Assembly: GCA_026398275.1 (NCBI GenBank)
Contig: JAPLTF010000017.1
Coordinates: 100,846-164,845, forward strand
Source: Verrucomicrobiota bacterium
GTDB lineage: Bacteria > Verrucomicrobiota > Verrucomicrobiia > Chthoniobacterales > Terrimicrobiaceae
Length of the DNA: 64,000 bases
Direction: 5' to 3'
The notes under the pieces were generated by a model. It was not told the origin of the DNA, did not search any database, and saw only the letters and a list, made by a program, of their open reading frames with translations. Position numbers and translations under genes: made by a program. This document shows positions 17,748-27,074 of the stretch, in pieces (the first letter of the stretch is position 1; every line of letters begins with the position of its first letter).

Positions 17748-17890
17748 GCTCCGTTGACCTGCTGGATATTGATCAGTTCGATGTCGCTCGCGATGCCGTG
17801 TTCGGCGCAGAAATCGAGCATCTCCCGGGTCTCGGCGATGCCGACGATCTCGTGTCCGGGAACGCATGGATAGACCGTGTTGCGCCATTC
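17690..17890 (-). pseudogene. Zn-dependent alcohol dehydrogenase relic with internal deletion
   Basis: The minus strand reads EWRNTVYPCVPGHEIVG joined directly to IAETREMLDFCAEHGI and then on to NIQQVNGAYERLLKGD and RFVIDMAS. In YahK/cinnamyl-alcohol-type dehydrogenases the first block lies near residue 50 (PGHE holds a zinc ligand) and the second near residue 285, so about 230 residues between them are missing while the frame is intact. The start and the first 45 residues are absent too. Its 3' end lies antisense over the last codons of the helicase gene. It cannot be functional. Confidence 0.88.
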
Positions 17891-17973
17891 ATTCCGGGGA
17901 GCATGCCCGTCCCCGGTGTGGTTTTCGGCGTCCCGCCGAAAAAAATTGCCTGACGGTGCATTTGGGTGGGTTG

Positions 17974-17990
17974 GCGGGCAGGATGCCCGC
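17974..17990. repeat. REP-like hairpin downstream of the helicase
   Basis: GCGGGCA-GGA-TGCCCGC, a 7-bp perfect stem with a GGA triloop, between the alcohol dehydrogenase relic and the end of icd. It has the same design as the hairpins flanking the transposase in alaS. Confidence 0.55.
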
Positions 17991-18015
17991 GCTCCGTTGC
18001 CGCGAATTGAACGCT

Positions 18016-20292
<2,277 letters not shown>

Positions 20293-20357
20293 TCAAACCT
20301 CGAAACGGGGCAGCCTCCATTGAAAAGATGGGAAGTTGGCCGGGGGACATTCCTTAA

Positions 20358-20389
20358 GCGAGGAGTGGAGTTCGAATCCATCGCCTCGC
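20358..20389. repeat. Inverted repeat with T-loop-like centre
   Basis: GCGAGG ... TGGA-GTTCGAA-TCCA ... CCTCGC forms a two-part stem with a 7-base loop, between icd and the methyltransferase gene. It is followed by AAACCGGAGTGTGAGACATG, a sequence that recurs at the end of the repeat element near 42.05 kb. It is part of a dispersed repeat rather than a gene. Confidence 0.45.
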
Positions 20390-20413
20390 AAACCGGAGTG
20401 TGAGACATGCGAA

Positions 20414-21049
20414 CTATGTCTTCTGCAGCAATCGCAGGACCTCACGATCCTCGCGGCCCTCAAATGTCGGGATGCTGGTCTGTTCTTCGAGCAGCAAAAA
20501 CTCCTGTCCGAACAAGGCGTCCGCCTCCCCCATGGAACAGCCGAAGGGAGGGCCGGGCTCTCCGCGATCCGTGGGATTCCGGTAAAAGATCGCCAGAAAC
20601 AATCCGCCCGGCTTGATGGACTTCGCGACAGCCCGGGCATAATCCGGCCGCCTCGCGGGCGGGATCGCGCAGAAGCAGGTGTGCTCGAAGAGGGCATCGA
20701 AGGAGCCCACCGCCGGAAACCCGGATAGAAAGTCCCCCGTCTGGTAGGTTTCGTTTCCCGCCTTGGGAAAGCTCTCCGCCTTCACTTTTGCCGAAGGCGC
20801 GAGATCCAACCCGACAACGCTTGCTGCAGGATCGGCGGCAAGCGCCCGCACGTCGTGTCCCGCTCCGCTTCCCGGAACGAGGATCAGCCCGGCGAGCCGG
20901 TTCCGCGAAAGCCAGTCAACCAATGCCGGATGAGCCCGGCCTTTGTCCCAGGGCGTTTCGCCCGCCTGGTAGCACGCCTCCCAGTCACGACCTGCGGATC
21001 CATCGGGAACCAAGGGAGATCCCGTATTGGAATTTTCTGCCGTGCTCAC
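20414..21049 (-). CDS. TPMT-family SAM-dependent methyltransferase
   Basis: 211 aa. The thiopurine methyltransferase-like opening is WEACYQAGETPWDKGRAHPAL, followed by the SAM motif LVPGSGAGHDVRAL, then VVGLDLAPSA and FDALFEHTCFCAIPP and a typical NPTDRGEPGPPF near the substrate site. Bacterial members methylate thiols, halides, or selenium and tellurium compounds. Its annotated start overlaps the end of the upstream methyltransferase gene by 65 bp. A later non-ATG start near VPDGSAG would remove most of the overlap. It is third in the alaS operon. Confidence 0.88.
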   Translation of the reverse strand: MSTAENSNTGSPLVPDGSAGRDWEACYQAGETPWDKGRAHPALVDWLSRNRLAGLILVPGSGAGHDVRALAADPAASVVGLDLAPSAKVKAESFPKAGNETYQTGDFLSGFPAVGSFDALFEHTCFCAIPPARRPDYARAVAKSIKPGGLFLAIFYRNPTDRGEPGPPFGCSMGEADALFGQEFLLLEEQTSIPTFEGREDREVLRLLQKT

Positions 21050-21731
21050 GGATCAAAAAGGGCAGATCTTTCGAGAGTTGCAACTCAAAATCCGGCTCCA
21101 GGATTTTGCGCAGCGCCTCCCACGACGGCCCGGTCCCCACGCGTCCGCCAATCCAGTGCTCCGGAGCAGTGTATTCCGGCAGCCAGGAAAACGGTGTGCC
21201 CAACAAAAGCTGCCCGCCTGGCGCCACAAGGTCGGGGAGCCGGCGCAGAAATTTGGCGGGCTCGGGGAGCCGGCAGAGAAGATTCGCGGCAAGCACGATG
21301 TCAAAACTGCCGATATCCGCCCGCAAAGCCGTCGCATCGCCCGTCTCAAACCGGACGCGGCTGGCATCAATGTCCGCAGGAACCTTGGCGGCAAACAACT
21401 CCGTGCGCTCGCCCTCGACCGGCACATGGCAGGCCAGCTCCCCTTCGCGCTTCAATGTTTCCGCCGCGCGGATGAATGCCGAAGAAAAATCAATCCCGAG
21501 AACCGATCTCGCGGAGCGGGCGAGTTCGAACGATGACCGTCCGACCGCACATCCCAGATCCAGGGCTGTGTCGAAAGGGCGGGCCGGATCGGCCAACTCG
21601 GTCACGACACGGACCGAAAAGTTCAGAGCCTCGCGCGGCACGGGGCGTCCGCCTGAAACCTCCTCCTCCCCGGCGTAATGGAAGAGCAGATATTCCGCGA
21701 CCAGCCGCTCCGACTCGTAGGGATTGGCCAT
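20985..21731 (-). CDS. Putative 4-mercaptohistidine N1-methyltransferase (ovothiol biosynthesis)
   Basis: 248 aa, full length for the family. It begins MANPYESERLVAEYLLFHYAG, has the SAM motif LDLGCAVGRSSFEL, then VLGIDFSSAFI, VRFETGDA, FDIVLAANLLCRLPEP and the end LIREHGRKFQY. These match the methyltransferase domain that in many OvoA proteins is fused to the C-terminus of the sulfoxide synthase. Here it is a separate gene starting one base after the alaS stop. It would methylate 5-thiohistidine to ovothiol A. No OvoA sulfoxide synthase gene lies in the window. Confidence 0.9.
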   Translation of the reverse strand: MANPYESERLVAEYLLFHYAGEEEVSGGRPVPREALNFSVRVVTELADPARPFDTALDLGCAVGRSSFELARSARSVLGIDFSSAFIRAAETLKREGELACHVPVEGERTELFAAKVPADIDASRVRFETGDATALRADIGSFDIVLAANLLCRLPEPAKFLRRLPDLVAPGGQLLLGTPFSWLPEYTAPEHWIGGRVGTGPSWEALRKILEPDFELQLSKDLPFLIREHGRKFQYGISLGSRWIRRS

Positions 21732-21732
21732 G

Positions 21733-24700
21733 TCAGGCAAGCAGTGTCTTCGCGTGGGCGAGGGCCCGGGGAACCGAAGAGGCATCTTTCCCTCCCCCTC
21801 GCGCGGCATCCGGTTTTCCCCCGCCTTTTCCGCCGACCAGCGGCGCGACAGCCTGGATGATCTTTCCGGCCTGAACGCGTGACGTGAACTCCGGAGAGAC
21901 GGTCGCCACAAGAGCGACGGCGTTGTTGGCGGTTCCTGCAAAGAGGCAGACCCCGGAGAACCTGCCCTTGAGCGCATCGGCAACCGCCTGAAGGTAGTCG
22001 CCATCCACCGGACCAAGGTCAACGGCAAGGAACGGAATCTCCCCGATCTTCTCGGCGCTTCCAACAAGATCCTTGGCCCGTGCGGCAGCCTCGCGGGCGC
22101 GGGCGGCCTTGAGGGATTTCTCCAAATCTTTCTGTTGAGCCAGAATGGACTCGATCTTTTTCTCGATCTCGCCGACCGGGCTGTTGAGTTGGGACGCAAT
22201 CGAAACCAGCCGCTCCCCGTCATGAACCGCATGCGCGCTGGCCTCCAGGCCCGCGATTGCCTCGATCCGCCGGACGCCGGCCGCGATCGCCGCCTCGCCG
22301 AGAATGCGGAAAAGCCCGATCTCTCCGGTCGCCCGCGTGTGAGTTCCGGCGCAGAGTTCCATCGAGTATCCGTCGAGCGCCTTGGCGGCTCCGCCGACCT
22401 GGACCACCCGGACGGTCTCGCCGTATTTGTCGCCGAAGAACTGCATGATGTCCCCGCAGCCGCGCACATCCGCATACGGCACTTCGATCCACGAGACGGC
22501 GGCGTTCTCGACGATCCGCTCATTCACAAGCCGCTCAATGTCGCGCACCTGCGCAGGCGTGAGCGCCTGATGGTTGAAATCAAATGTCAGCTTTTCCGGG
22601 CCGACGAACGAGCCCTTCTGCGTCGCATCCGGGGAAACGACCTCGTGCAACGCCCAGTGCAGCAGATGCGTCACCGAATGGTGGCGCTGGATCGCAGCGC
22701 GACGCGCCACGTCCACGTTGAGCATCACTTCCGCACCGATAGCCGGCGCATCCTCAGAATCCAAAAAGTGGAGCCATGTGTGGCCGGTCTTCTGCGTGCC
22801 CGCAATCCGCCAGACATCAGCCCCGTGAGTGAGTTCGCCGGTGTCACCGACCTGCCCGCCCATCTCGGCGTAGGCCGTGCTCGCATCGAGCACGACGGCG
22901 GTCTTATCCTTGAGGCTGACGACCTCCAGAACCTTCGCCGGAGTTGAGAGCTGATCGTAGCCCACGAACTTTGTCGGCTCCTTGGTCTCGACTTCGGAGA
23001 GTTCGATCACCTGCTTCTTCTGCGCAGCACGCGCCCGCGCCCGCTGCTCGTTCATCAGCTTCTCGAAGCCTTCCGTGTCCACAGCCAGTCCGCGCTCGCG
23101 CGCCATCAGCTCGGTGAGGTCGAGCGGAAACCCCTGCTCGTCATAAAGCCGGAACGCGAACGCGCCGGAAATGGTTGCGGGAGCGCACGCTTCCAGCGTG
23201 CCGGGCTTCGCATCCTGCGGGGCCCCCTCCTGATCCCCGGGATCCCAAGTCCACAGCCAAGGATACCCGCCTTCCGGGTCCGTCAGCCCGCCCTCAATTG
23301 GATTCCGACAAACATAGGAAAACGCCTCCTCCAGCTGCCGCTCGTCACGCATCAGCGTATCAAACGATTCCTTCTCCCAAACCGGGATCGCGGGCGCTTG
23401 TTCCATCCGGTTGATCTCATTTGCGGTATAGGATTTGATTGAGTGAAGCAATTCCGTGAGCGTCCAAAAGACAGCCGTCCCGTCAGCGGACGTTTCCTTG
23501 ATGAAAGGCTGGAACAAGACGTGGACATGGTCGGGCATCACGCAGGTTGCGAACAACTCATAGCGCTGGCCGTCAAAGTGGCGGACCGAGTCGATCACCA
23601 GAGAGCGCGCCGCCGGCGACAAATCCCTACGCTCGTGTGTGGAAAAAGTAACATGGTAAATCCCGTGGGGCCGTTGGTAGTGCGGAAGACGGCGCTTCGT
23701 GTATTTGGCTCCAGAGGACTCCGGCTGGAAGCCGGCGTCGGCACGCTGGAAGCGTGCGCTCCCGGTCGAAATCCCCAGCAATTCGGCAACCTCCGCCTCA
23801 AACAATGCGATCCCCTTGTCCAGCGTCCTGTTGAATGCCTCTTCCTCTCGTCGCAGCACCTCCTCGACGTGCTTCTGCTTCGTCCGGATTTCGGGAAAGA
23901 CATCGCCCATGTTCCGGGCGAGGACATCGACCAGCTTGTAGAAGAACGGCTCGTGGAAGCCGAGCGTGCGGCCGTATTTGACGGCCCTGCGGAGGATGCG
24001 GCGGAGAACGTAGTTGCGGTCGGTGTTCCCCGGCTGGATGCCGTCCGCGATCGCGAAGCTGAGCGTGCGGATGTGGTCGGCTATGACGCGGAATGCGACA
24101 TCGGCCTTCTCCTGCCCGCTTTCGCCGGTGCTGCCCGCCGCCGGGAGGGTGGATCCGTAGGTTTTGCCGCTGAGCTTTTCGATCTCGTCGAAGATCGGCC
24201 GGAAGATATCGGTCTCGTAGTTCGAGATGTTCGCATTGGCGAAATTGGAGAAGCCCTTCGTGCCCTGGATGATCGAGGTGACGCGCTCGAAGCCCATGCC
24301 GGTGTCGACGTGCTGCGCAGGCAGCGGCGTAAACGAGCCGTCCGGGTTGGCGTTGAATTGGATGAACACCAGATTCCAGATCTCGATGCACTCGGCGCTT
24401 CCCTTGTTGACGAGCGCGCCCCTGGTGTCACCGGCGGGGGTCAGGTCCACGTGCAGCTCGGAACACGGCCCGCAGGGGCCGGTCTCGCCCATCATCCAAA
24501 AGTTGTCCTTCTTGTTGCCGTTGACGATATGGACCGCCGGATCCAGACCGGCGCTGCGGAATTTTTCCGCCCACAGTTCGTAGGCTTCCTCGTCGCGCTC
24601 CGCAGGGTCTCCGAGGGATTGGTCCGGATGGTAGATCGTCGCGTAAAGCCGCTGCGGCGGAAACTTCCACCGCCCGACAACGAGCTCCCATGCCCACTCG

Positions 24701-25047
24701 ATGGCCTCCTTTTTAAAATAATCCCCGAAGCTCCAGTTCCCGAGCATCTCGAAAAACGTGTGGTGGTAGGTGTCGAGCCCGACGTCATCGAGGTCGTTGT
24801 GCTTGCCGCCCGCGCGGATGCATTTCTGCGTGTCGGTCGCCCGCGTGTCGCTGCCGGGCACCGCCCCGCCCCATCTGCTGACGTCGGCTTTTTTTTCTCC
24901 GAGAAAGATCGGCACGAACTGGTTCATCCCCGCGTTGGTGAAGAGCAGGTTCGGGCTGTCGGGCATCAGCGACGACGACGGGACGATCGTGTGTTGCTTC
25001 TCGCGGAAGAAATCCAGAAAGGACTGGCGGATTTGGGCGGACGTCAT
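21733..25047 (-). CDS. alaS: Alanyl-tRNA synthetase carrying an in-frame transposase insert
   Basis: 1104 aa from the ATG at 25047; ordinary AlaS proteins have about 870-930. The class II catalytic domain begins MTSAQIRQSFLDFFREKQH (motif 2 and 3 regions intact: FFEMLGNWSFGDYFKKEA, GMGFERV). About residue 428 the AlaS sequence (AEVAELLGIST) is interrupted by about 195 residues of a RAYT transposase and resumes at ATISGAFAFRLYDEQGFPLDL. The editing domain (HSVTHLLHWALHEV, and a C-x3-H metal motif in MELCAGTHTRATGEIG) and the C-Ala domain ending at KTLLA are intact. Removing the insert restores a normal AlaS. AlaS is essential, so the hybrid is presumably functional or the only copy is tolerated. 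Confidence 0.95.
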   Translation of the reverse strand: MTSAQIRQSFLDFFREKQHTIVPSSSLMPDSPNLLFTNAGMNQFVPIFLGEKKADVSRWGGAVPGSDTRATDTQKCIRAGGKHNDLDDVGLDTYHHTFFEMLGNWSFGDYFKKEAIEWAWELVVGRWKFPPQRLYATIYHPDQSLGDPAERDEEAYELWAEKFRSAGLDPAVHIVNGNKKDNFWMMGETGPCGPCSELHVDLTPAGDTRGALVNKGSAECIEIWNLVFIQFNANPDGSFTPLPAQHVDTGMGFERVTSIIQGTKGFSNFANANISNYETDIFRPIFDEIEKLSGKTYGSTLPAAGSTGESGQEKADVAFRVIADHIRTLSFAIADGIQPGNTDRNYVLRRILRRAVKYGRTLGFHEPFFYKLVDVLARNMGDVFPEIRTKQKHVEEVLRREEEAFNRTLDKGIALFEAEVAELLGISTGSARFQRADAGFQPESSGAKYTKRRLPHYQRPHGIYHVTFSTHERRDLSPAARSLVIDSVRHFDGQRYELFATCVMPDHVHVLFQPFIKETSADGTAVFWTLTELLHSIKSYTANEINRMEQAPAIPVWEKESFDTLMRDERQLEEAFSYVCRNPIEGGLTDPEGGYPWLWTWDPGDQEGAPQDAKPGTLEACAPATISGAFAFRLYDEQGFPLDLTELMARERGLAVDTEGFEKLMNEQRARARAAQKKQVIELSEVETKEPTKFVGYDQLSTPAKVLEVVSLKDKTAVVLDASTAYAEMGGQVGDTGELTHGADVWRIAGTQKTGHTWLHFLDSEDAPAIGAEVMLNVDVARRAAIQRHHSVTHLLHWALHEVVSPDATQKGSFVGPEKLTFDFNHQALTPAQVRDIERLVNERIVENAAVSWIEVPYADVRGCGDIMQFFGDKYGETVRVVQVGGAAKALDGYSMELCAGTHTRATGEIGLFRILGEAAIAAGVRRIEAIAGLEASAHAVHDGERLVSIASQLNSPVGEIEKKIESILAQQKDLEKSLKAARAREAAARAKDLVGSAEKIGEIPFLAVDLGPVDGDYLQAVADALKGRFSGVCLFAGTANNAVALVATVSPEFTSRVQAGKIIQAVAPLVGGKGGGKPDAARGGGKDASSVPRALAHAKTLLA
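23178..23203. repeat. Terminal inverted repeat of the RAYT element, distal end
   Basis: 26 bp identical (inverted) to 23739-23764. It contains the hairpin GCACGCT-TCC-AGCGTGC at 23185-23201, a 7-bp stem with a TCC triloop, as expected of a REP sequence recognised by a RAYT. Confidence 0.9.
23721..23764. repeat. Terminal inverted repeat and inner hairpin of the RAYT element, proximal end
   Basis: The 26-bp terminal repeat occupies 23739-23764 with hairpin at 23741-23757. An adjacent hairpin CCGGCT-GGA-AGCCGG occupies 23721-23735. The pair of hairpins next to the transposase start resembles a two-REP (BIME-like) arrangement. Confidence 0.85.
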
Positions 25048-25140
25048 GATTGGTGAGAGGAAAAAGGGAAGTGGGGATGTTGGCAAGCGCTCGGTGAGAT
25101 TGGGAGCATGGAATGCGCTTCGGGAAAAATGCTCACATAT

Positions 25141-25422
25141 TCATTCCCGGATCCGGCTGTGGAAAACCTCGTAGATCCATTTTCGCGGGCCGGCGAACAC
25201 GCAGGTGATCGTTCGAATACCGTGGATCATCTCATACTCGAAGATCACGCGATGCGATCCCACGCGCAGGCGGTGAAAACCTTCCAACTCCTCCACAAGG
25301 GATCTGATGTCGCCCCGCTCATTGGCCAGTGCTTTGATGGCGATGCGGAGCGCATGGCGCGGTTGCGGGGGGAGCTTCCGCAGGTAGTCGAGCACATCCT
25401 CCGTCACCCGCACTGCGATCAT
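25141..25422 (-). CDS. RelE/ParE-family toxin
   Basis: 93 aa with the RelE fold pattern: VTEDVLDYLRKLPPQPRHAL, LVEELEGFHRLRVGSHRVIFEYE and RTITCVFAGPRKWIYEVF. It overlaps the antitoxin gene by 4 bp, with the antitoxin first. Such toxins cleave mRNA at the ribosome or, in the ParE branch, inhibit gyrase; the conserved basic residues favour the RelE branch. It lies just upstream of alaS. Confidence 0.88.
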   Translation of the reverse strand: MIAVRVTEDVLDYLRKLPPQPRHALRIAIKALANERGDIRSLVEELEGFHRLRVGSHRVIFEYEMIHGIRTITCVFAGPRKWIYEVFHSRIRE

Positions 25423-25667
25423 AGCTGATCGAGAACCGACACATCGTGGGAAACACCCCGCCCCTCGCGGTGCTTGCGAATCGCCGCCATGGCTTTCGGA
25501 TCCGCCAAAATCTCCATGGTCTCGGCAATCGACTCCAAACGCTCGATGGACATCATCACCGCAACCGCCTTCCCCTGCTTCGTGATCGTCACCGGATGGT
25601 CGGACGCTTCTTGAACAACAGCCGAAAATCTCTGCTGGGCCGTCTTGATCGTGTAGGAATCGGGCAT
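25419..25667 (-). CDS. Phd/YefM-type antitoxin
   Basis: 82 aa. The N-terminal Phd/YefM DNA-binding part is YTIKTAQQRFSAVVQEASDHPVTITKQGKAVAVMMS, and the tail (ETMEILADPKAMAAIRKHREGRG) would wrap the toxin. It precedes the RelE-like toxin with a 4-bp overlap. An inverted repeat directly upstream is a likely autoregulatory site. Confidence 0.9.
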   Translation of the reverse strand: MPDSYTIKTAQQRFSAVVQEASDHPVTITKQGKAVAVMMSIERLESIAETMEILADPKAMAAIRKHREGRGVSHDVSVLDQL

Positions 25668-25672
25668 GTCGA

Positions 25673-25712
25673 GATATTGTCTTCCTTATTTTTAAAAAAA
25701 GGAAGACATATC
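25673..25712. promoter_or_regulatory. Inverted repeat between the toxin-antitoxin pair and the DUF4340 gene
   Basis: A stem of about 14 bp with one bulged T (GATAT-GTCTTCCTT against AAGGAAGAC-ATATC) and an A/T-rich loop. It lies 6 bp upstream of the antitoxin start and 7 bp after the DUF4340 stop. It can serve as an operator for the antitoxin or as an end-of-operon hairpin; the A/T-rich loop and absence of a downstream T-run favour the operator. Confidence 0.5.
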
Positions 25713-25718
25713 AGCCCT

Positions 25719-27074
25719 CTAAGGTGCGAGCCAGGAAGCCTCGTCCGGCGGGACAACATCGAGGATCTTCTCCGGGACCAGTGCAATTTCCGGCGATCCC
25801 GTCTTGAGAACCGGGACGAGCCCGCCGTCCTGTTTCGTCCCGAATTTCAGCCCGGCCACGAGCTGGTTGCCGGCCGGTGACTCGGGGGTATTTTCCGAGA
25901 CGACCGCAAAGAACTCGACGGTAAGCGCAGGATGGGACAGGCCGGATTTTTCCACGCCCGCCACGGTCGCGGGTTCGAATCCCGTGGATTTGACCGACGC
26001 GAAGGCATCCACCATTTTTTGAATGGCCTCCCTGCCCACCGGTTTGTTCCCGATCACCCAGCCGTCGGCCTTGCGTCTCAGGTCGAAGGTTGCTGCGGGA
26101 GCCGTCACCCGGATCATGTCCACGAGATCAAGGTTGATGCGCGCCAGGGAGGTGTCGCGGAGGGAGGCGAGATCGAAGGCGAGAATGTCCCGGATCGACG
26201 CCGGAAGCCGGACTGTCACGCCGCGCGGCTCGAGGCGGGAATAAATACCGCCCCTTGGAGACGGCGTGCCCACGCGGATCGTCTCGGGCGCGCCACCGGC
26301 CCCGTCGAAAAGCTGCACCTCGGCGACCGGTTCAGAAAGCCCCATCACCCCGGGATCGGCGCTCGACTCAAATCCCTCGATCCGCAGCTTCAAAAGCTTC
26401 TCCAGCAAACCCTCGATGGCGGCGGCGCTGCCCGGGGCGGACATCGGCTTGACGATCTGCCAGCCTGAGGCCTCACGCTTCAGCTCAATCTCACCGGCGG
26501 GACGCCTGATGATGACCCGGTCCACGCGGTCCGGACGCAGCCGGGCCGGCATCCGGTCGCGAAAATCCTGCGGGGAGCTGAGGATCAGGTTCACCAGCTC
26601 GTCGGAGATCAGATAGATGTCCCGAGAATCCTCGAAGCGGACGTAGGACCGGCTCTCATCGGCGGCATCCTTCCCGATGAGGAGCGGAAGATCCCGGTCG
26701 CCACGAAAATCGAACTGCACCCGGCTTTTTTTCAGCCCGTAGGTGGAAAGCTGGTCGCGGTCGCCGAGTTCGCCGGCATCGATCCTGTCCAGAACCGGAG
26801 TGCTGAGCGCGGTCTCGATGAGGCGGCGGACCGCATCGACCGAGGCGCGGTCCTTGGGTTCCGGCCCCAGATACCAGCCGTCCTCGGTGCGCCGGAGCTC
26901 GACCACCTCCTCGCCGTTCGTGATTTTGATGAGACCGATGTCATCCGGATCAAAGTCAAAAAGCGCGGAGCCGACGGGTTTTCCGCCGCCTGCTTTGAGG
27001 GGAATAAATACGAGTGCGCAGACGATCACGGCGACCGCGGCAACGAGAAGGAAAGCCGTCGCCCAACGGTTCAT
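25719..27074 (-). CDS. DUF4340 protein
   Basis: 451 aa. One N-terminal membrane helix (about 5-25) is followed by DUF4340-type repeats: IGLIKITNGEEVVELRRTEDGW, VDRVIIRRPAGEIELKREASGW and VDMIRVTAPAATFDLRRKADGW, three copies of the same strand-turn-W unit. The rest is periplasmic. It follows the GldG-like gene with a 4-bp overlap. In several phyla DUF4340 proteins are the last gene of GldAFG-like ABC operons. The substrate is unknown. Confidence 0.9.
   Translation of the reverse strand: MNRWATAFLLVAAVAVIVCALVFIPLKAGGGKPVGSALFDFDPDDIGLIKITNGEEVVELRRTEDGWYLGPEPKDRASVDAVRRLIETALSTPVLDRIDAGELGDRDQLSTYGLKKSRVQFDFRGDRDLPLLIGKDAADESRSYVRFEDSRDIYLISDELVNLILSSPQDFRDRMPARLRPDRVDRVIIRRPAGEIELKREASGWQIVKPMSAPGSAAAIEGLLEKLLKLRIEGFESSADPGVMGLSEPVAEVQLFDGAGGAPETIRVGTPSPRGGIYSRLEPRGVTVRLPASIRDILAFDLASLRDTSLARINLDLVDMIRVTAPAATFDLRRKADGWVIGNKPVGREAIQKMVDAFASVKSTGFEPATVAGVEKSGLSHPALTVEFFAVVSENTPESPAGNQLVAGLKFGTKQDGGLVPVLKTGSPEIALVPEKILDVVPPDEASWLAP

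Larger units (their letters stand above)
23178..23764 (-). mobile_element. RAYT (REP-associated tyrosine transposase) element inserted in frame in alaS
   Basis: A 587-bp segment bounded by 26-bp perfect inverted repeats (23178-23203 and 23739-23764). The enclosed frame reads as a Y1/HUH transposase: LPHYQRPHGIYHVTFST at the start, HUH motif in CVMPDHVHVLFQP, and the catalytic Tyr in AFSYVCRNPIEGGL. All three are intact, so the enzyme domain may be active. No stop codon and no frame change separate it from alaS on either side. It is not an intein: splice motifs are absent and the flanks are transposase-type repeats. The element end at 23739-23764 is preceded by a second hairpin (CCGGCT-GGA-AGCCGG). 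Confidence 0.93.

Noticed and set aside
20358..20389. tRNA-like T-arm (GTTCGAATCC)
   Set aside because: No acceptor, D or anticodon arms surround it; it is better explained as part of a dispersed inverted repeat.
23178..23764. Possible intein in AlaS
   Set aside because: No Cys/Ser splice-site residues, no HN before the downstream residue and no homing endonuclease; instead HUH transposase motifs and inverted repeats are present.
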